This document shows positions 13,695 to 22,813 of a stretch of DNA of 37,836 nucleotides, piece by piece; position 1 is the stretch's first letter, and the number at the start of each line of letters is the position of its first letter. The notes under the pieces were generated by a model. It had not been told where the DNA came from and ran no database searches. It saw only the letters and a program-made list of their open reading frames with translations. The DNA is taken from positions 1-37,836 of the forward strand of contig NZ_NFHH01000034.1 of NCBI RefSeq assembly GCF_002161285.1, written 5' to 3'. A program made the translations under genes and the position numbers. Source of the stretch: Blautia sp. An81. Lineage in GTDB: Bacteria; Bacillota; Clostridia; Lachnospirales; Lachnospiraceae.

Positions 13695-15794
13695 TTACAC
13701 GGAGAAGAGGAGAGCATCATAGGTAGGATATGGAAGCTCCTCATCCGGAATTTTTGCTTCGGCTTCATCGGCGGCTGCCCGCAGCTCATCCATAGTAGCG
13801 AGAACGGTCTTATGGCAGTAGTCTGCAGATTCCTGCATGGAGCCTTTTTTATCGATCTCCTGGATCTCTTCATCCAGTGTAGACAGAGCAGATGAAATCT
13901 TTTCGTAGGCATCCCCCAGAGAAGAAACCAGACTTTCAGCAGAAGCGGTAGGTACAGAAGGCGCCAGCGCTTTCATGGCCAGAGCATTGTCTGACACGGA
14001 AGCTGCATAGCTGCTTACTGCAGGAAGGAAGTCTTTGGTAAGCATTTCCTTCATGGTCTTTGCCTCAATGCCGATGGTTTTTACATAGTTCTCAAGAAGA
14101 ATCTCGTAACGGGAGAAGATTTCTTCTTTTGTAAAGATGTGATGCTTTGTGAAAAGCTCCACGTTCTTGTCAGAGATAAACTGAGGGAGGCAGTCAGGAG
14201 TAGATTCCAGATTGTATAAACCTCTTTTTTTGGCTTCTTCCACCCACTCTTCTGTGTAGCCGTTTCCGTTGAAGATTACTTTTTTATGTTTCTTAATGGC
14301 ACGTTTGATCAGTTCATGTACAGCATGCTCCATATCTTCCGGTGCAGTTCCTTCCAGCTCTTTGGCGAACTGAGACAGGGCTTCTGCCACAGCTGTGTTC
14401 AGGATAATATTTGGTGTTGCCACAGAAGCAGAGGAACCAAGCATACGGAACTCAAATTTGTTTCCGGTAAAGGCGAAAGGTGAAGTACGGTTTCTGTCCG
14501 TGTTATCTTTCATAAAATGAGGAAGCACATGTGCACCGGTCTCCAGCTGTACGCTTTGATGCTCGTCAAAGTAAGTATCCTCTTCAATAGATTTCAGAAC
14601 TGCGGTCAGTTCATCTCCCAGGAAAATGGATACGATAGCCGGCGGGGCTTCGTTGCCGCCCAGCCTGTGGTCATTTCCGGCGCTGGCTGCGGAAACACGC
14701 ATCAGATCTGCATATTCGTCCACGGCTTTGATAACCGCCATCAGGAATACCAGGAACTGGATATTCTGATCCGGCGTTTTTCCCGGATCTAACAGGTTTT
14801 CTCCTGTATTTGTAGAGATAGACCAGTTGTTGTGCTTGCCGCTTCCGTTGATGCCTTCAAAGGGTTTTTCATGGAGCAGGCAGGCAAGGCCGTGTTTATC
14901 TGCCACTTTTTTCATGATCTCCATGGTCAGCTGATTGTGGTCAACGGCCACGTTGGCGGTGTCAAAGATAGGTGCCAGTTCATGCTGAGAAGGAGCTACT
15001 TCGTTGTGTTTTGTCTTAGCAGGGATTCCCAGCTTCCACAGCTCCTCATCCAGGTCATGCATATAAGCGGCAACTCTTGGCTTCAGAGCGCCGAAGTAGT
15101 GATCTTCCATTTCCTGTCCTCTGGGTGCGGAAGCTCCCATTAAAGTTCTTCCGCAGAGAACCAGGTCACGGCGCTGTTTGTATAAATCTTTATCTACAAG
15201 GAAATATTCCTGCTCTGGTCCGATGGTGGTGGAAACATGAGTTACGGCTGTATTGCCCAGAATGTGCAGGATCTTTACTGCCTCATTGCTCAGGGCTTCC
15301 ATGGAGCGGAGCAGAGGAGTTTTCTTATCCAGAGCTTCTCCGCCATAGGAACAGAAAGCTGTAGGAATATACAGGGTTCCGTCTTTGATAAAGGCCGGAG
15401 AGGTAGGATCCCATGCGGTGTATCCTCTGGCTTCGAAGGTAGCTCTCAGTCCGCCTGAAGGGAAGCTGGACGCATCCGGCTCGCCTTTCACAAGTTCTTT
15501 TCCGGAAAAATCCATGATCACTTCTCCGTTTGAAGTGGGGGAGATAAAACTGTCATGTTTTTCAGCGGTAAAGCCTGTCATAGGCTGGAACCAATGTGTA
15601 AAATGGGTAGCGCCGTTTTCTACGGCCCACTCCTTCATGGCAACTGCCACAGAGTTTGCTACTTCCAGCTCCAGATGGGTGCCGTTCTCAATGGTTTTCT
15701 TAAGAGCTTTGTAAACATCTTTCGGAAGTTTGTTTCTCATGACCTTATCATTAAATACCAGGCTTCCGTATAAAGCAGGAATATCTTTTTTCAT
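13695..15794 (-). CDS. glnN: glutamine synthetase type III
   Basis: 699 residues, the size of GSIII (GSI is ~440). Motifs include TIGPEQEYFLVDKDLY, a conserved Glu metal site; KTKHNEVAPSQHELAPIF; and the ammonia/ATP site region FEGINGSGKHNNWS. The extra C-terminal helical domain of GSIII follows (EEILLENYVKTIGIEA). It makes glutamine from glutamate and ammonia using ATP. The start at 15794 follows AGGAAAGGAG. A sigma-A promoter and a leader terminator lie upstream on the reverse strand. A second, type I synthetase is encoded at 25104, so the cell has two isoenzymes with probably different regulation. Confidence 0.94.
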   Translation of the reverse strand: MKKDIPALYGSLVFNDKVMRNKLPKDVYKALKKTIENGTHLELEVANSVAVAMKEWAVENGATHFTHWFQPMTGFTAEKHDSFISPTSNGEVIMDFSGKELVKGEPDASSFPSGGLRATFEARGYTAWDPTSPAFIKDGTLYIPTAFCSYGGEALDKKTPLLRSMEALSNEAVKILHILGNTAVTHVSTTIGPEQEYFLVDKDLYKQRRDLVLCGRTLMGASAPRGQEMEDHYFGALKPRVAAYMHDLDEELWKLGIPAKTKHNEVAPSQHELAPIFDTANVAVDHNQLTMEIMKKVADKHGLACLLHEKPFEGINGSGKHNNWSISTNTGENLLDPGKTPDQNIQFLVFLMAVIKAVDEYADLMRVSAASAGNDHRLGGNEAPPAIVSIFLGDELTAVLKSIEEDTYFDEHQSVQLETGAHVLPHFMKDNTDRNRTSPFAFTGNKFEFRMLGSSASVATPNIILNTAVAEALSQFAKELEGTAPEDMEHAVHELIKRAIKKHKKVIFNGNGYTEEWVEEAKKRGLYNLESTPDCLPQFISDKNVELFTKHHIFTKEEIFSRYEILLENYVKTIGIEAKTMKEMLTKDFLPAVSSYAASVSDNALAMKALAPSVPTASAESLVSSLGDAYEKISSALSTLDEEIQEIDKKGSMQESADYCHKTVLATMDELRAAADEAEAKIPDEELPYPTYDALLFSV

Positions 15795-15930
15795 AGTATG
15801 CTCCTTTCCTACAGATTCCTTTTGCAGAATCTGTTTTCCATAGAAATAGAAAAAGCGCCCTGGATATCTCTATCCAAAGCGCCTTTGCTTTACGTTGTGT
15901 AGTATATACTCAGGGAAAGAAAAATGTCAA
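15795..15930 (-). promoter_or_regulatory. glnN promoter and attenuator-like leader
   Basis: Reverse-strand promoter: TTGACA (15930-15925), 18-bp spacer, TATACT (15906-15901). The expected RNA start is near 15894. Within about 10 nt begins an intrinsic terminator (15886-15846): AAAGGCGCTTTGGATA, GAGA tetraloop, TATCCAGGGCGCTTTTTCT. A second perfect stem, ACAGATTC/GAATCTGT (15834-15811), sits just before the Shine-Dalgarno. Most transcripts should stop early unless read-through is promoted. Confidence 0.65.
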
Positions 15931-16008
15931 TCCCTTTTTTGAAATTTTTTAAAATTCTTTTTCCTTTCTGTTTAAAAAAGCCGGGAGCAGGGGATACTTA
16001 GATATCCT

Positions 16009-16070
16009 TATGATGCCATATGTCTGCAGGCAGTCATGAGCGCTATGACCTGGAAAATCATGGCATCATA
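16009..16070 (+). promoter_or_regulatory. structured leader of the HPr-like gene
   Basis: Perfect 11-bp inverted repeat TATGATGCCAT (16009-16019) and ATGGCATCATA (16060-16070), enclosing a second stem GTCAT/ATGAC near 16033-16049. It ends 11 bp before the AGGAGG of the next gene. No T-tract follows, so it is not a plain terminator; it may be an operator or RNA regulatory fold. Confidence 0.45.
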
Positions 16071-16093
16071 GTATAAAGCAGGAGGTTGTTTTT

Positions 16094-16318
16094 ATGGAAG
16101 ATATGAAGATATGTCTGAAAAAGCCGGACGATGTAAAGGAATTTGTCCGGGCAGCAAGGAAATGTGACTTCGATGTGGACCTGGCCTATAACAGCGCCGT
16201 AGTAGACGGGAAATCTATATTAGGAGTATTTGCCCTGGGACTGGAGAAACCTCTTGTGGTGAGCTGCCACGGAGAAAACAGAGAGTTTCGCCAGAGTATC
16301 CAGAAATTTCAGTTATAA
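16094..16318 (+). CDS. HPr-like protein lacking the catalytic histidine
   Basis: 74 residues aligning with HPr of the sugar phosphotransferase system from about residue 18 onward. VRAARKCDFDVDLAYNS followed by DGKSILGVFALGLEKPLVV corresponds to HPr's region around the regulatory Ser46 (KSIMGVMSLG), and that Ser is kept. The active-site segment GIHARPA is replaced by KPDDVKE, so the phospho-accepting His15 is absent. It cannot pass phosphate from enzyme I but could, like Crh, act as a regulatory partner of CcpA or another protein. The start follows AGGAGG with 7-nt spacing. Confidence 0.75.
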   Translation: MEDMKICLKKPDDVKEFVRAARKCDFDVDLAYNSAVVDGKSILGVFALGLEKPLVVSCHGENREFRQSIQKFQL

Positions 16319-16338
16319 AAATTTTTTCAAAACAGGGA

Positions 16339-16438
16339 TTTACAAAATGAAAAAAATCGGTTATAGTAGACAGCAGTTATGAATAAAGTTATGACGAAGG
16401 CGTCAGAATTTCTGTTTGGGAGATTCTGACGCCTTTTT
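16339..16438 (+). promoter_or_regulatory. promoter and leader terminator upstream of pyrG
   Basis: TTTACA (16339-16344), 17-bp spacer, TATAGT (16362-16367); RNA start near 16374. An intrinsic terminator follows: AAGGCGTCAGAAT (16397-16409), 13-nt loop, ATTCTGACGCCTT (16423-16435), T-tract to 16438. It lies between the only visible promoter and pyrG, which suggests attenuation. The initial transcribed sequence is not GGGC, so the G-reiteration mechanism of Bacillus pyrG is not indicated. Confidence 0.65.
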
Positions 16439-16439
16439 G

Positions 16440-16591
16440 TGCGATACGCCCCGGCAAGCGACTGTCGTGCTTGCACGAGCAGGTCTTCGCTCCGCTACGG
16501 TCCGTGCTGGACGCGTGCCACTGGCACGCAGCACCATTTGCCGGGCAACGGACAGCGACAGGCTTTGCCTGGAGCTGCCCGCAGTATCGCA
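16440..16591. repeat. structured intergenic repeat, copy B
   Basis: The element is bounded by TGCGATAC (16440-16447) and GTATCGCA (16584-16591). Inside are CTTGCACGAGCA, GCGTGCCACTGGCACGC (a hairpin) and TTTGCCGGGCAACGGACAG, shared with copy A at 11956. Like copy A it begins immediately after a terminator T-tract. It lies between the pyrG leader terminator and pyrG, so it is part of any read-through transcript. No ORF is convincing. Confidence 0.6.
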
Positions 16592-16622
16592 TCGGGTAGG
16601 AAAGGACTCTTTCCTACCCGAT
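16591..16622 (+). promoter_or_regulatory. perfect 14-bp hairpin before the pyrG ribosome binding site
   Basis: ATCGGGTAGGAAAG (16591-16604), loop GACT, CTTTCCTACCCGAT (16609-16622). It is followed 8 nt later by AAGGAGG. There is no T-tract, so it is not a standard terminator. It may stabilise or process the mRNA, or act as a protein site. Confidence 0.5.
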
Positions 16623-16645
16623 CATTGTAGAAGGAGGAAAATGTG

Positions 16646-18262
16646 ATGGTAAAATATGTATTCGTAACCGGAGGAGTGGTCTCAGGCCTGGGCAAAGGGA
16701 TCACGGCTGCCTCTCTGGGAAGGCTTTTGAAAGCAAGAGGGTATCAGGTGACCATGCAGAAGTTTGACCCTTACATTAATATGGACCCGGGTACTATGAA
16801 CCCTATCCAGCATGGAGAAGTCTTTGTTACTGACGACGGCACAGAGACAGATCTGGACCTGGGACATTATGAGAGATTTATTGATGAAAGCCTGGATAAA
16901 AATTCAAATGTGACTACGGGAAAGATTTACTGGACAGTGCTTCAGAAGGAACGTCACGGGGATTATGGCGGCGGCACGGTACAGGTCATCCCTCACATTA
17001 CCAATGAGATCAAAAGCCGGTTTTACAGAGGAAAAACTCCTGAGGAAGACAGGATTGCGATTATAGAAGTGGGAGGAACTGCAGGAGATATTGAGAGCCA
17101 GCCTTTCCTGGAAGCCATCCGTCAGTTCCAGCATGATGTGGGAAAGGAAAACGCAGTGCTGATCCACGTGACCCTGGTACCTTATCTGAAAGCTTCCGGA
17201 GAGCTGAAGACCAAGCCTACTCAGGCCAGTGTAAAAGAACTTCAGAGTATGGGTCTGTGGCCGGATGTATTGGTATGCCGTTCGGAGTATCGGCTGTCTG
17301 ATGAGCTGAAAGACAAGATCGCACTGTTCTGTAATGTACCGCCCAATCATGTACTCCAGAATCTGGATGTGGAATACCTGTATGAGGCCCCTCTGGCTAT
17401 GGAAAAAGAACATCTGGCTCAGGTGGTCTGTGAATGTCTTCATATCCCATGCCCGGAACCGGACCTTACAGACTGGACGGCTATGGTGGAGAACCTGCGG
17501 AATCCCCAGTCCGAGACAGAAATCGCTATCGTAGGGAAATATATCCAGCTTCATGACGCTTACTTAAGTGTGGTAGAAGCTTTAAAACACGGCGGTATCG
17601 CCAGCCGGGTAAACGTCAATATCCGCTGGGTAGACTCAGAAGAAATCGAGAGCCAGGGCTGCCAGGCGCTTTTGGAAGGGGTAGACGGAATCCTGATCCC
17701 GGGAGGCTTTGGACACAGAGGAACGGAAGGAAAGATCCAGGCTGTAAAATATGCCAGGGAAAACAAGATTCCATTCCTGGGAATCTGTCTGGGCATGCAG
17801 ATGGCTATTGTAGAATTTGCCAGAAATGTAGCCGGTTTTAAGGACGCCAACAGCGCAGAACTGAATCCTGACACTATGCACCCGGTGATCTATCTTATGC
17901 CGGAACAGAACGGCGTGGAAAATATCGGAGGAACCCTCCGGCTGGGAGCTTATCCCTGTGTGCTGAAAGAGGGAACAAAGGCATATGAATTATACGGAGC
18001 AAAAGAAATTTCCGAGCGTCACAGACACCGCTATGAAGTAAACAACGACTACCGGTCTGCTCTGGAAGAACATGGAATGACCATGGCAGGTCTTTCCCCT
18101 GACGGACGGATCGTGGAAATGATAGAACTGAAGGATCACCCCTTCTTCATTGGAACTCAGGGGCATCCGGAACTGAAATCCAGACCAAACCGTGCCCATC
18201 CGCTGTTCCGAGGATTCGTAAAAGCAGCAGACGAGTATGGAAGAGGAAAAAGAAACAGATAG
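16646..18262 (+). CDS. pyrG: CTP synthase
   Basis: 538 residues. It converts UTP to CTP using ATP and glutamine. The N-terminal amidoligase domain starts [20 protein letters not shown] (P-loop) and has [15 protein letters not shown]. The C-terminal class I glutaminase domain has the oxyanion strand [11 protein letters not shown], nucleophile C381 in GICLGMQ, and the His/Glu pair in GTQGHPE. ATG 16646 is 8 nt after AAGGAGG; an earlier ATG at 16641 is followed at once by TGA. It is followed after 13 bp by gltB, so CTP synthase and glutamate synthase appear co-transcribed, an unusual pairing of two glutamine users. Confidence 0.95.
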   Translation: MVKYVFVTGGVVSGLGKGITAASLGRLLKARGYQVTMQKFDPYINMDPGTMNPIQHGEVFVTDDGTETDLDLGHYERFIDESLDKNSNVTTGKIYWTVLQKERHGDYGGGTVQVIPHITNEIKSRFYRGKTPEEDRIAIIEVGGTAGDIESQPFLEAIRQFQHDVGKENAVLIHVTLVPYLKASGELKTKPTQASVKELQSMGLWPDVLVCRSEYRLSDELKDKIALFCNVPPNHVLQNLDVEYLYEAPLAMEKEHLAQVVCECLHIPCPEPDLTDWTAMVENLRNPQSETEIAIVGKYIQLHDAYLSVVEALKHGGIASRVNVNIRWVDSEEIESQGCQALLEGVDGILIPGGFGHRGTEGKIQAVKYARENKIPFLGICLGMQMAIVEFARNVAGFKDANSAELNPDTMHPVIYLMPEQNGVENIGGTLRLGAYPCVLKEGTKAYELYGAKEISERHRHRYEVNNDYRSALEEHGMTMAGLSPDGRIVEMIELKDHPFFIGTQGHPELKSRPNRAHPLFRGFVKAADEYGRGKRNR

Positions 18263-18275
18263 GGAGGAAAATGTG

Positions 18276-21200
18276 ATGAGAGAACAACAACAGGGACTGT
18301 ACAGTCCCGCCTTTGAACATGACAACTGTGGAATCGGCGCAGTGGTAAACAGCAAGGGAATCAAGAGCCATCTGACGGTGGAGAGAGCACTCCATATCGT
18401 GGAGAACCTGGAACACAGAGCCGGAAAAGATGCAGAGGGAAAGACAGGAGACGGCGTGGGAATCCTTCTTCAGATTTCTCATAAATTCTTTTCCAAGGTC
18501 TGTAAAAAAATGGGGATCGATCTGGGAGGAGAGAGAGAATATGGTATTGCCCAGCTTTTCTTCCCTCAGGATGAACTGAAAAGAAACCAGGCTAAGAAGA
18601 TGTTTGAGATCATTGTGGAGAAAGAGGGACTGGAGCTTTTAGGTTTCCGTGAGGTTCCTGTATATCCGGATGTTCTGGGACACAAGGCCAAAGAGTGTAT
18701 GCCTCATATCATGCAGGCCTTTATTAAAAAACCGGAAAATGTAGAAAAAGGACTGGATTTTGACCGGAAGCTGTATATTGCCCGGAGAGTCTTCGAGCAG
18801 AGTAACGATAATACTTATGTGGTTTCTATGTCCAGCCGTACCATTGTATATAAAGGAATGTTCCTGGTAGGACAGCTCCGCACTTTCTTTGCGGATCTCC
18901 AGGATAAAGACTATGAATCTGCTATCGCTACTGTCCATTCCAGATTCAGCACCAATACAAACCCAAGCTGGGAGAGAGCCCATCCTAACCGTTTTATCGT
19001 ACATAACGGGGAAATCAATACCATCCGGGGAAATGCGGACAAAATGCAGGCAAGGGAAGAAAATATGGAGTCTGCCCACTTAAAAGACCAGCTTCACAAG
19101 GTCCTTCCAGTGGTAAACCGTCAGGGTTCTGACTCAGCAATGCTGGACAACACTCTGGAATTCCTGGTAATGAGCGGTATGGATCTGCCTCTGGCAGTAA
19201 TGATCACCATTCCGGAACCCTGGGCCAACAACCAGACCCTTTCCCAGGAGATCCGGGATTTCTATCAGTATTATGCAACCATGATGGAGCCATGGGACGG
19301 TCCGGCCTCTATTGTATTTTCAGACGGCGATCTGCTGGGCGCTGTACTGGACAGAAACGGCCTTCGTCCTTCCAGATATTATGTTATGAAAAACGGTGAT
19401 GTGATCCTGGCTTCTGAGGTGGGTGTTCTTCCTGTACCGGAAGAGGAGATTGTTCTGAAAGAAAGACTCCATCCTGGAAAAATGCTTCTGGTAGATACCG
19501 TAAAAGGCAAGATTTTAAGCGATGAAGAGATCAAGGAGATTTATGCCAATGCCCAGCCTTACGGCGAGTGGCTGGACAGCAACCTCATCGAGCTGAAGGA
19601 TCTGAAGATCCCTAACATGCGGGTGGAGGAATATACTTCCGAGCAGAGAAGAAGACTTCAGAAGACTTTCGGATATACTTATGAAGAATATAGAAAGTCC
19701 ATTTATGAAATGGCCTTAAAAGGCAGTGAAGGCATTGCTGCCATGGGCGTGGATACCCCTCTGGCAGTGCTGTCCAAGAGAAACCGTCCTCTTTTTGATT
19801 ACTTTAAGCAGCTTTTTGCACAGGTTACCAATCCGCCGATTGATGCCATCCGTGAAGAGATTGTTACCAGTACCACGGTTTATGTAGGAAAAGACGGAAA
19901 CCTGCTGGAAGAAGTGCCGGAAAACTGCCAGGTACTGAAGATCAATAATCCGATCCTGACCAATACAGACCTGTTAAAGATCAAGAACATGAAGGAAAAA
20001 GGCTTTAAGGTAGCGGTGGTTCCTATTACTTACTACAAGAGTACAAAGCTGGAAAGAGCCATTGACCGTCTCTTTGTAGAGGTGGATAAAGCCTATAAAG
20101 ACGGAGCCAACATCCTGATCCTTTCCGACAGAGGGGTGGATGAGAACCATGTGCCCATTCCTTCTCTGCTGGCGGTATCTGCGGTACACCAGCATCTGGT
20201 AGATACCAAGAAACAGACTTCTCTTTCTCTGATCCTGGAATCCGGAGAACCAAGAGAGGTACATCATTTTGCAACCCTTCTTGGATATGGGGCCTGTGCA
20301 GTCAATCCATATCTGGCGCTGGAGACGATCCAGGAGCTGATCGATGAAAAACTGCTGGACAAAGACTATTATGCGGCAGTAAATGATTACAATTACGCTG
20401 TGATCCACGGCATTGTAAAGATTGCTTCCAAAATGGGTATTTCCACCATCCAGTCCTATCAGGGCGCAAAGATCTTTGAGGCTATCGGTATTTCCCAGGA
20501 AGTCATCGATAAATATTTTGCAGGCACAGTCAGCCGTGTAGGGGGAATTACCCTGGACGATATTGCCAAAAACGTGGATGAACTTCATTCCAAAGCCTTC
20601 GATCCCCTTGGAAGAGCAGTGGATCTCACTCTGGACAGCATTGGAAAGCATAAGATGAGAAGCGGCGGCGAGGAACACCGGTACAATCCTGCAACTATCC
20701 ACATGCTGCAGAAATCTACCCGTATGGGAGATTACGGCATGTTTAAAGAATATACAAAAATGGTAGACGAGGAGAGAAGCGGAAATCTCCGTTCCTTAAT
20801 GGACTTTAACTTCCCGGAAAAGGGAATCCCTATTGAAGAAGTGGAAAGTGTAGAGGATATTGTAAAACGGTTTAAGACCGGAGCTATGTCCTACGGCTCC
20901 ATTTCCCAGGAAGCCCATGAGACTCTGGCTATCGCCATGAATATGCTTCATGGAAAATCCAACACCGGTGAGGGTGGAGAAAGTGAAGAACGTCTGGATT
21001 CTGCAGGAACTGCTGTGGACAGATGTTCCGCCATCAAACAGGTGGCCAGCGCCCGTTTCGGCGTTACCAGCCGGTATCTGGTAAGCGCAAAAGAGATCCA
21101 GATCAAGATGGCTCAGGGAGCAAAACCCGGAGAGGGCGGACATCTTCCTGCCAGAAAAGTGTATCCATGGATCGCCAAGACCAGACATTCAACCCCCGGG

Positions 21201-22811
21201 GTAAGCCTGATCTCTCCGCCGCCACATCACGATATTTATTCTATCGAGGATCTGGCCCAGCTGATCTATGACCTGAAAAATGCCAATAAATATGCACGTA
21301 TTTCCGTAAAACTTGTTTCTGAGGCAGGTGTGGGAACCGTAGCTGCCGGCGTTGCCAAAGCAGGCGCCCAGGTTATCCTGATCTCCGGATATGACGGAGG
21401 TACCGGCGCAGCTCCGGAAAGCTCTATCCACAACGCAGGACTGCCCTGGGAGCTGGGACTGGCAGAGACCCATCAGACCCTGCTGATGAATGGTCTGAGA
21501 AGCCGTGTGATGATTGAGACAGACGGTAAGCTCATGAGCGGAAGAGACGTGGCTATCGCCGCCCTTCTGGGAGCAGAGGAATTCGGCTTTGCCACTGCGC
21601 CTCTGGTAACTATGGGCTGTGTGATGATGAGAGTCTGCAACCTGGATACCTGCCCTGTTGGCGTGGCAACCCAGAATCCGGAACTTCGGAAACGCTTTAC
21701 CGGAAAACCGGAATATGTGGTAAACTTTATGAGATTTATCGCTGAGGAACTCCGTGAATATATGGCGAAACTGGGAGTGCGTACCATTGACGAGATGGTA
21801 GGAAGAAGCGACCTTCTGAAAGTAAAAGATAAAGCCCAGAATCCAATGGCTGCTAAGATCGACCTTAGTGCTATTCTGGAAAATCCTTTTGCAAAAGAAG
21901 GAGAACAGGTAACCTTTAATCCGGCGGATGTATACGACTTCCAGCTGGAGAAGACCCTGGACGAGAAAGTACTTCTGAAGAAATTTGCTTCTGCCCTGAA
22001 AAAAGGAGAAAAAGCTTCTGTATCTGTGGAAGTCAGCAACACAGACAGGACTTTCGGCACCATTCTGGGTGCAGAGATCACCAGACAGCATAAACACGGA
22101 CTGCCGGAAGACACCCTGACTGTAAACTGCAAGGGAGCCGGCGGACAGAGCTTCGGCGCCTTTATCCCGAAAGGTCTGACCCTGAAACTGGAAGGAGATA
22201 CCAACGATTATTACGGCAAAGGACTTTCCGGCGGAAAGCTGATCCTGTATCCGCCGAAAAACCGGAAATACTCTGCCCAGGATAATATGATCGCCGGTAA
22301 CGTAGCTCTTTACGGAGCCACCAGCGGAAAAGTATTTATAAGCGGTATTGCAGGAGAACGTTTTGCCGTAAGAAACTCCGGCGCCTATGCGGTAGTAGAA
22401 GGAGTAGGAGAACATGGCTGCGAATACATGACCGGAGGCCGTGTGGTGATCCTTGGCTCTACAGGAAAGAATTTTGCCGCAGGTATGAGCGGCGGTATCG
22501 CTTATGTATTAGATGAAAACAATACTCTTTATAAAAATCTGAATAAAGATATGATTTCCATTGAACAGGTGGAAAGCAAGGTAGATGTTCATGAACTGAA
22601 AAGCCTGATTGAGGAGCATGTACAGTATACCGGCTCTGAGAGAGGAAAAGAAATCCTGGAAAACTTCACCGAATATCTTCCGAAGTTTAAGAAGATCATT
22701 CCTGATGATTACAAGAGAATGACATCCCTGAGCATTAAGCTGGAGGAACAGGGAATGAGTACAGAACAGGCACAGTTGGAAGCATTTACAGAAGTATTTT
22801 CGGAGGTATAA
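18276..22811 (+). CDS. gltB: glutamate synthase, large subunit
   Basis: 1511 residues with the full GltB layout. First is a class II glutaminase domain with processed nucleophile C18 (FEHDNCGIG). The central FMN-binding synthase domain follows (GAMSYGSISQEAHE, ISGYDGGTGAAPES). The 3Fe-4S cluster cysteines are in CVMMRVCNLDTCPVG. Last is the C-terminal beta-helix GXGXG domain (GAYAVVEGVGEHGCEYMTGG). It transfers the glutamine amide to 2-oxoglutarate, giving two glutamates. The start is ATG 18276 after GGGAGG; an ATG at 18271 is followed by TGA, exactly as at pyrG. It is followed after 2 bp by gltD, the electron-donating partner. Confidence 0.96.
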   Translation: MREQQQGLYSPAFEHDNCGIGAVVNSKGIKSHLTVERALHIVENLEHRAGKDAEGKTGDGVGILLQISHKFFSKVCKKMGIDLGGEREYGIAQLFFPQDELKRNQAKKMFEIIVEKEGLELLGFREVPVYPDVLGHKAKECMPHIMQAFIKKPENVEKGLDFDRKLYIARRVFEQSNDNTYVVSMSSRTIVYKGMFLVGQLRTFFADLQDKDYESAIATVHSRFSTNTNPSWERAHPNRFIVHNGEINTIRGNADKMQAREENMESAHLKDQLHKVLPVVNRQGSDSAMLDNTLEFLVMSGMDLPLAVMITIPEPWANNQTLSQEIRDFYQYYATMMEPWDGPASIVFSDGDLLGAVLDRNGLRPSRYYVMKNGDVILASEVGVLPVPEEEIVLKERLHPGKMLLVDTVKGKILSDEEIKEIYANAQPYGEWLDSNLIELKDLKIPNMRVEEYTSEQRRRLQKTFGYTYEEYRKSIYEMALKGSEGIAAMGVDTPLAVLSKRNRPLFDYFKQLFAQVTNPPIDAIREEIVTSTTVYVGKDGNLLEEVPENCQVLKINNPILTNTDLLKIKNMKEKGFKVAVVPITYYKSTKLERAIDRLFVEVDKAYKDGANILILSDRGVDENHVPIPSLLAVSAVHQHLVDTKKQTSLSLILESGEPREVHHFATLLGYGACAVNPYLALETIQELIDEKLLDKDYYAAVNDYNYAVIHGIVKIASKMGISTIQSYQGAKIFEAIGISQEVIDKYFAGTVSRVGGITLDDIAKNVDELHSKAFDPLGRAVDLTLDSIGKHKMRSGGEEHRYNPATIHMLQKSTRMGDYGMFKEYTKMVDEERSGNLRSLMDFNFPEKGIPIEEVESVEDIVKRFKTGAMSYGSISQEAHETLAIAMNMLHGKSNTGEGGESEERLDSAGTAVDRCSAIKQVASARFGVTSRYLVSAKEIQIKMAQGAKPGEGGHLPARKVYPWIAKTRHSTPGVSLISPPPHHDIYSIEDLAQLIYDLKNANKYARISVKLVSEAGVGTVAAGVAKAGAQVILISGYDGGTGAAPESSIHNAGLPWELGLAETHQTLLMNGLRSRVMIETDGKLMSGRDVAIAALLGAEEFGFATAPLVTMGCVMMRVCNLDTCPVGVATQNPELRKRFTGKPEYVVNFMRFIAEELREYMAKLGVRTIDEMVGRSDLLKVKDKAQNPMAAKIDLSAILENPFAKEGEQVTFNPADVYDFQLEKTLDEKVLLKKFASALKKGEKASVSVEVSNTDRTFGTILGAEITRQHKHGLPEDTLTVNCKGAGGQSFGAFIPKGLTLKLEGDTNDYYGKGLSGGKLILYPPKNRKYSAQDNMIAGNVALYGATSGKVFISGIAGERFAVRNSGAYAVVEGVGEHGCEYMTGGRVVILGSTGKNFAAGMSGGIAYVLDENNTLYKNLNKDMISIEQVESKVDVHELKSLIEEHVQYTGSERGKEILENFTEYLPKFKKIIPDDYKRMTSLSIKLEEQGMSTEQAQLEAFTEVFSEV

Positions 22812-22813
22812 AG

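Noticed and set aside
16339-16438. Bacillus-type CTP-sensing reiterative transcription at pyrG
   Set aside because: The initial transcribed sequence lacks the GGGC start needed for G slippage, and no pyrimidine-run antiterminator partner is seen.
21189-22415. 408-codon open frame on the reverse strand inside gltB
   Set aside because: It lies wholly opposite a strongly conserved gene, has no ribosome binding site or family similarity, and is explained by the codon bias of gltB.
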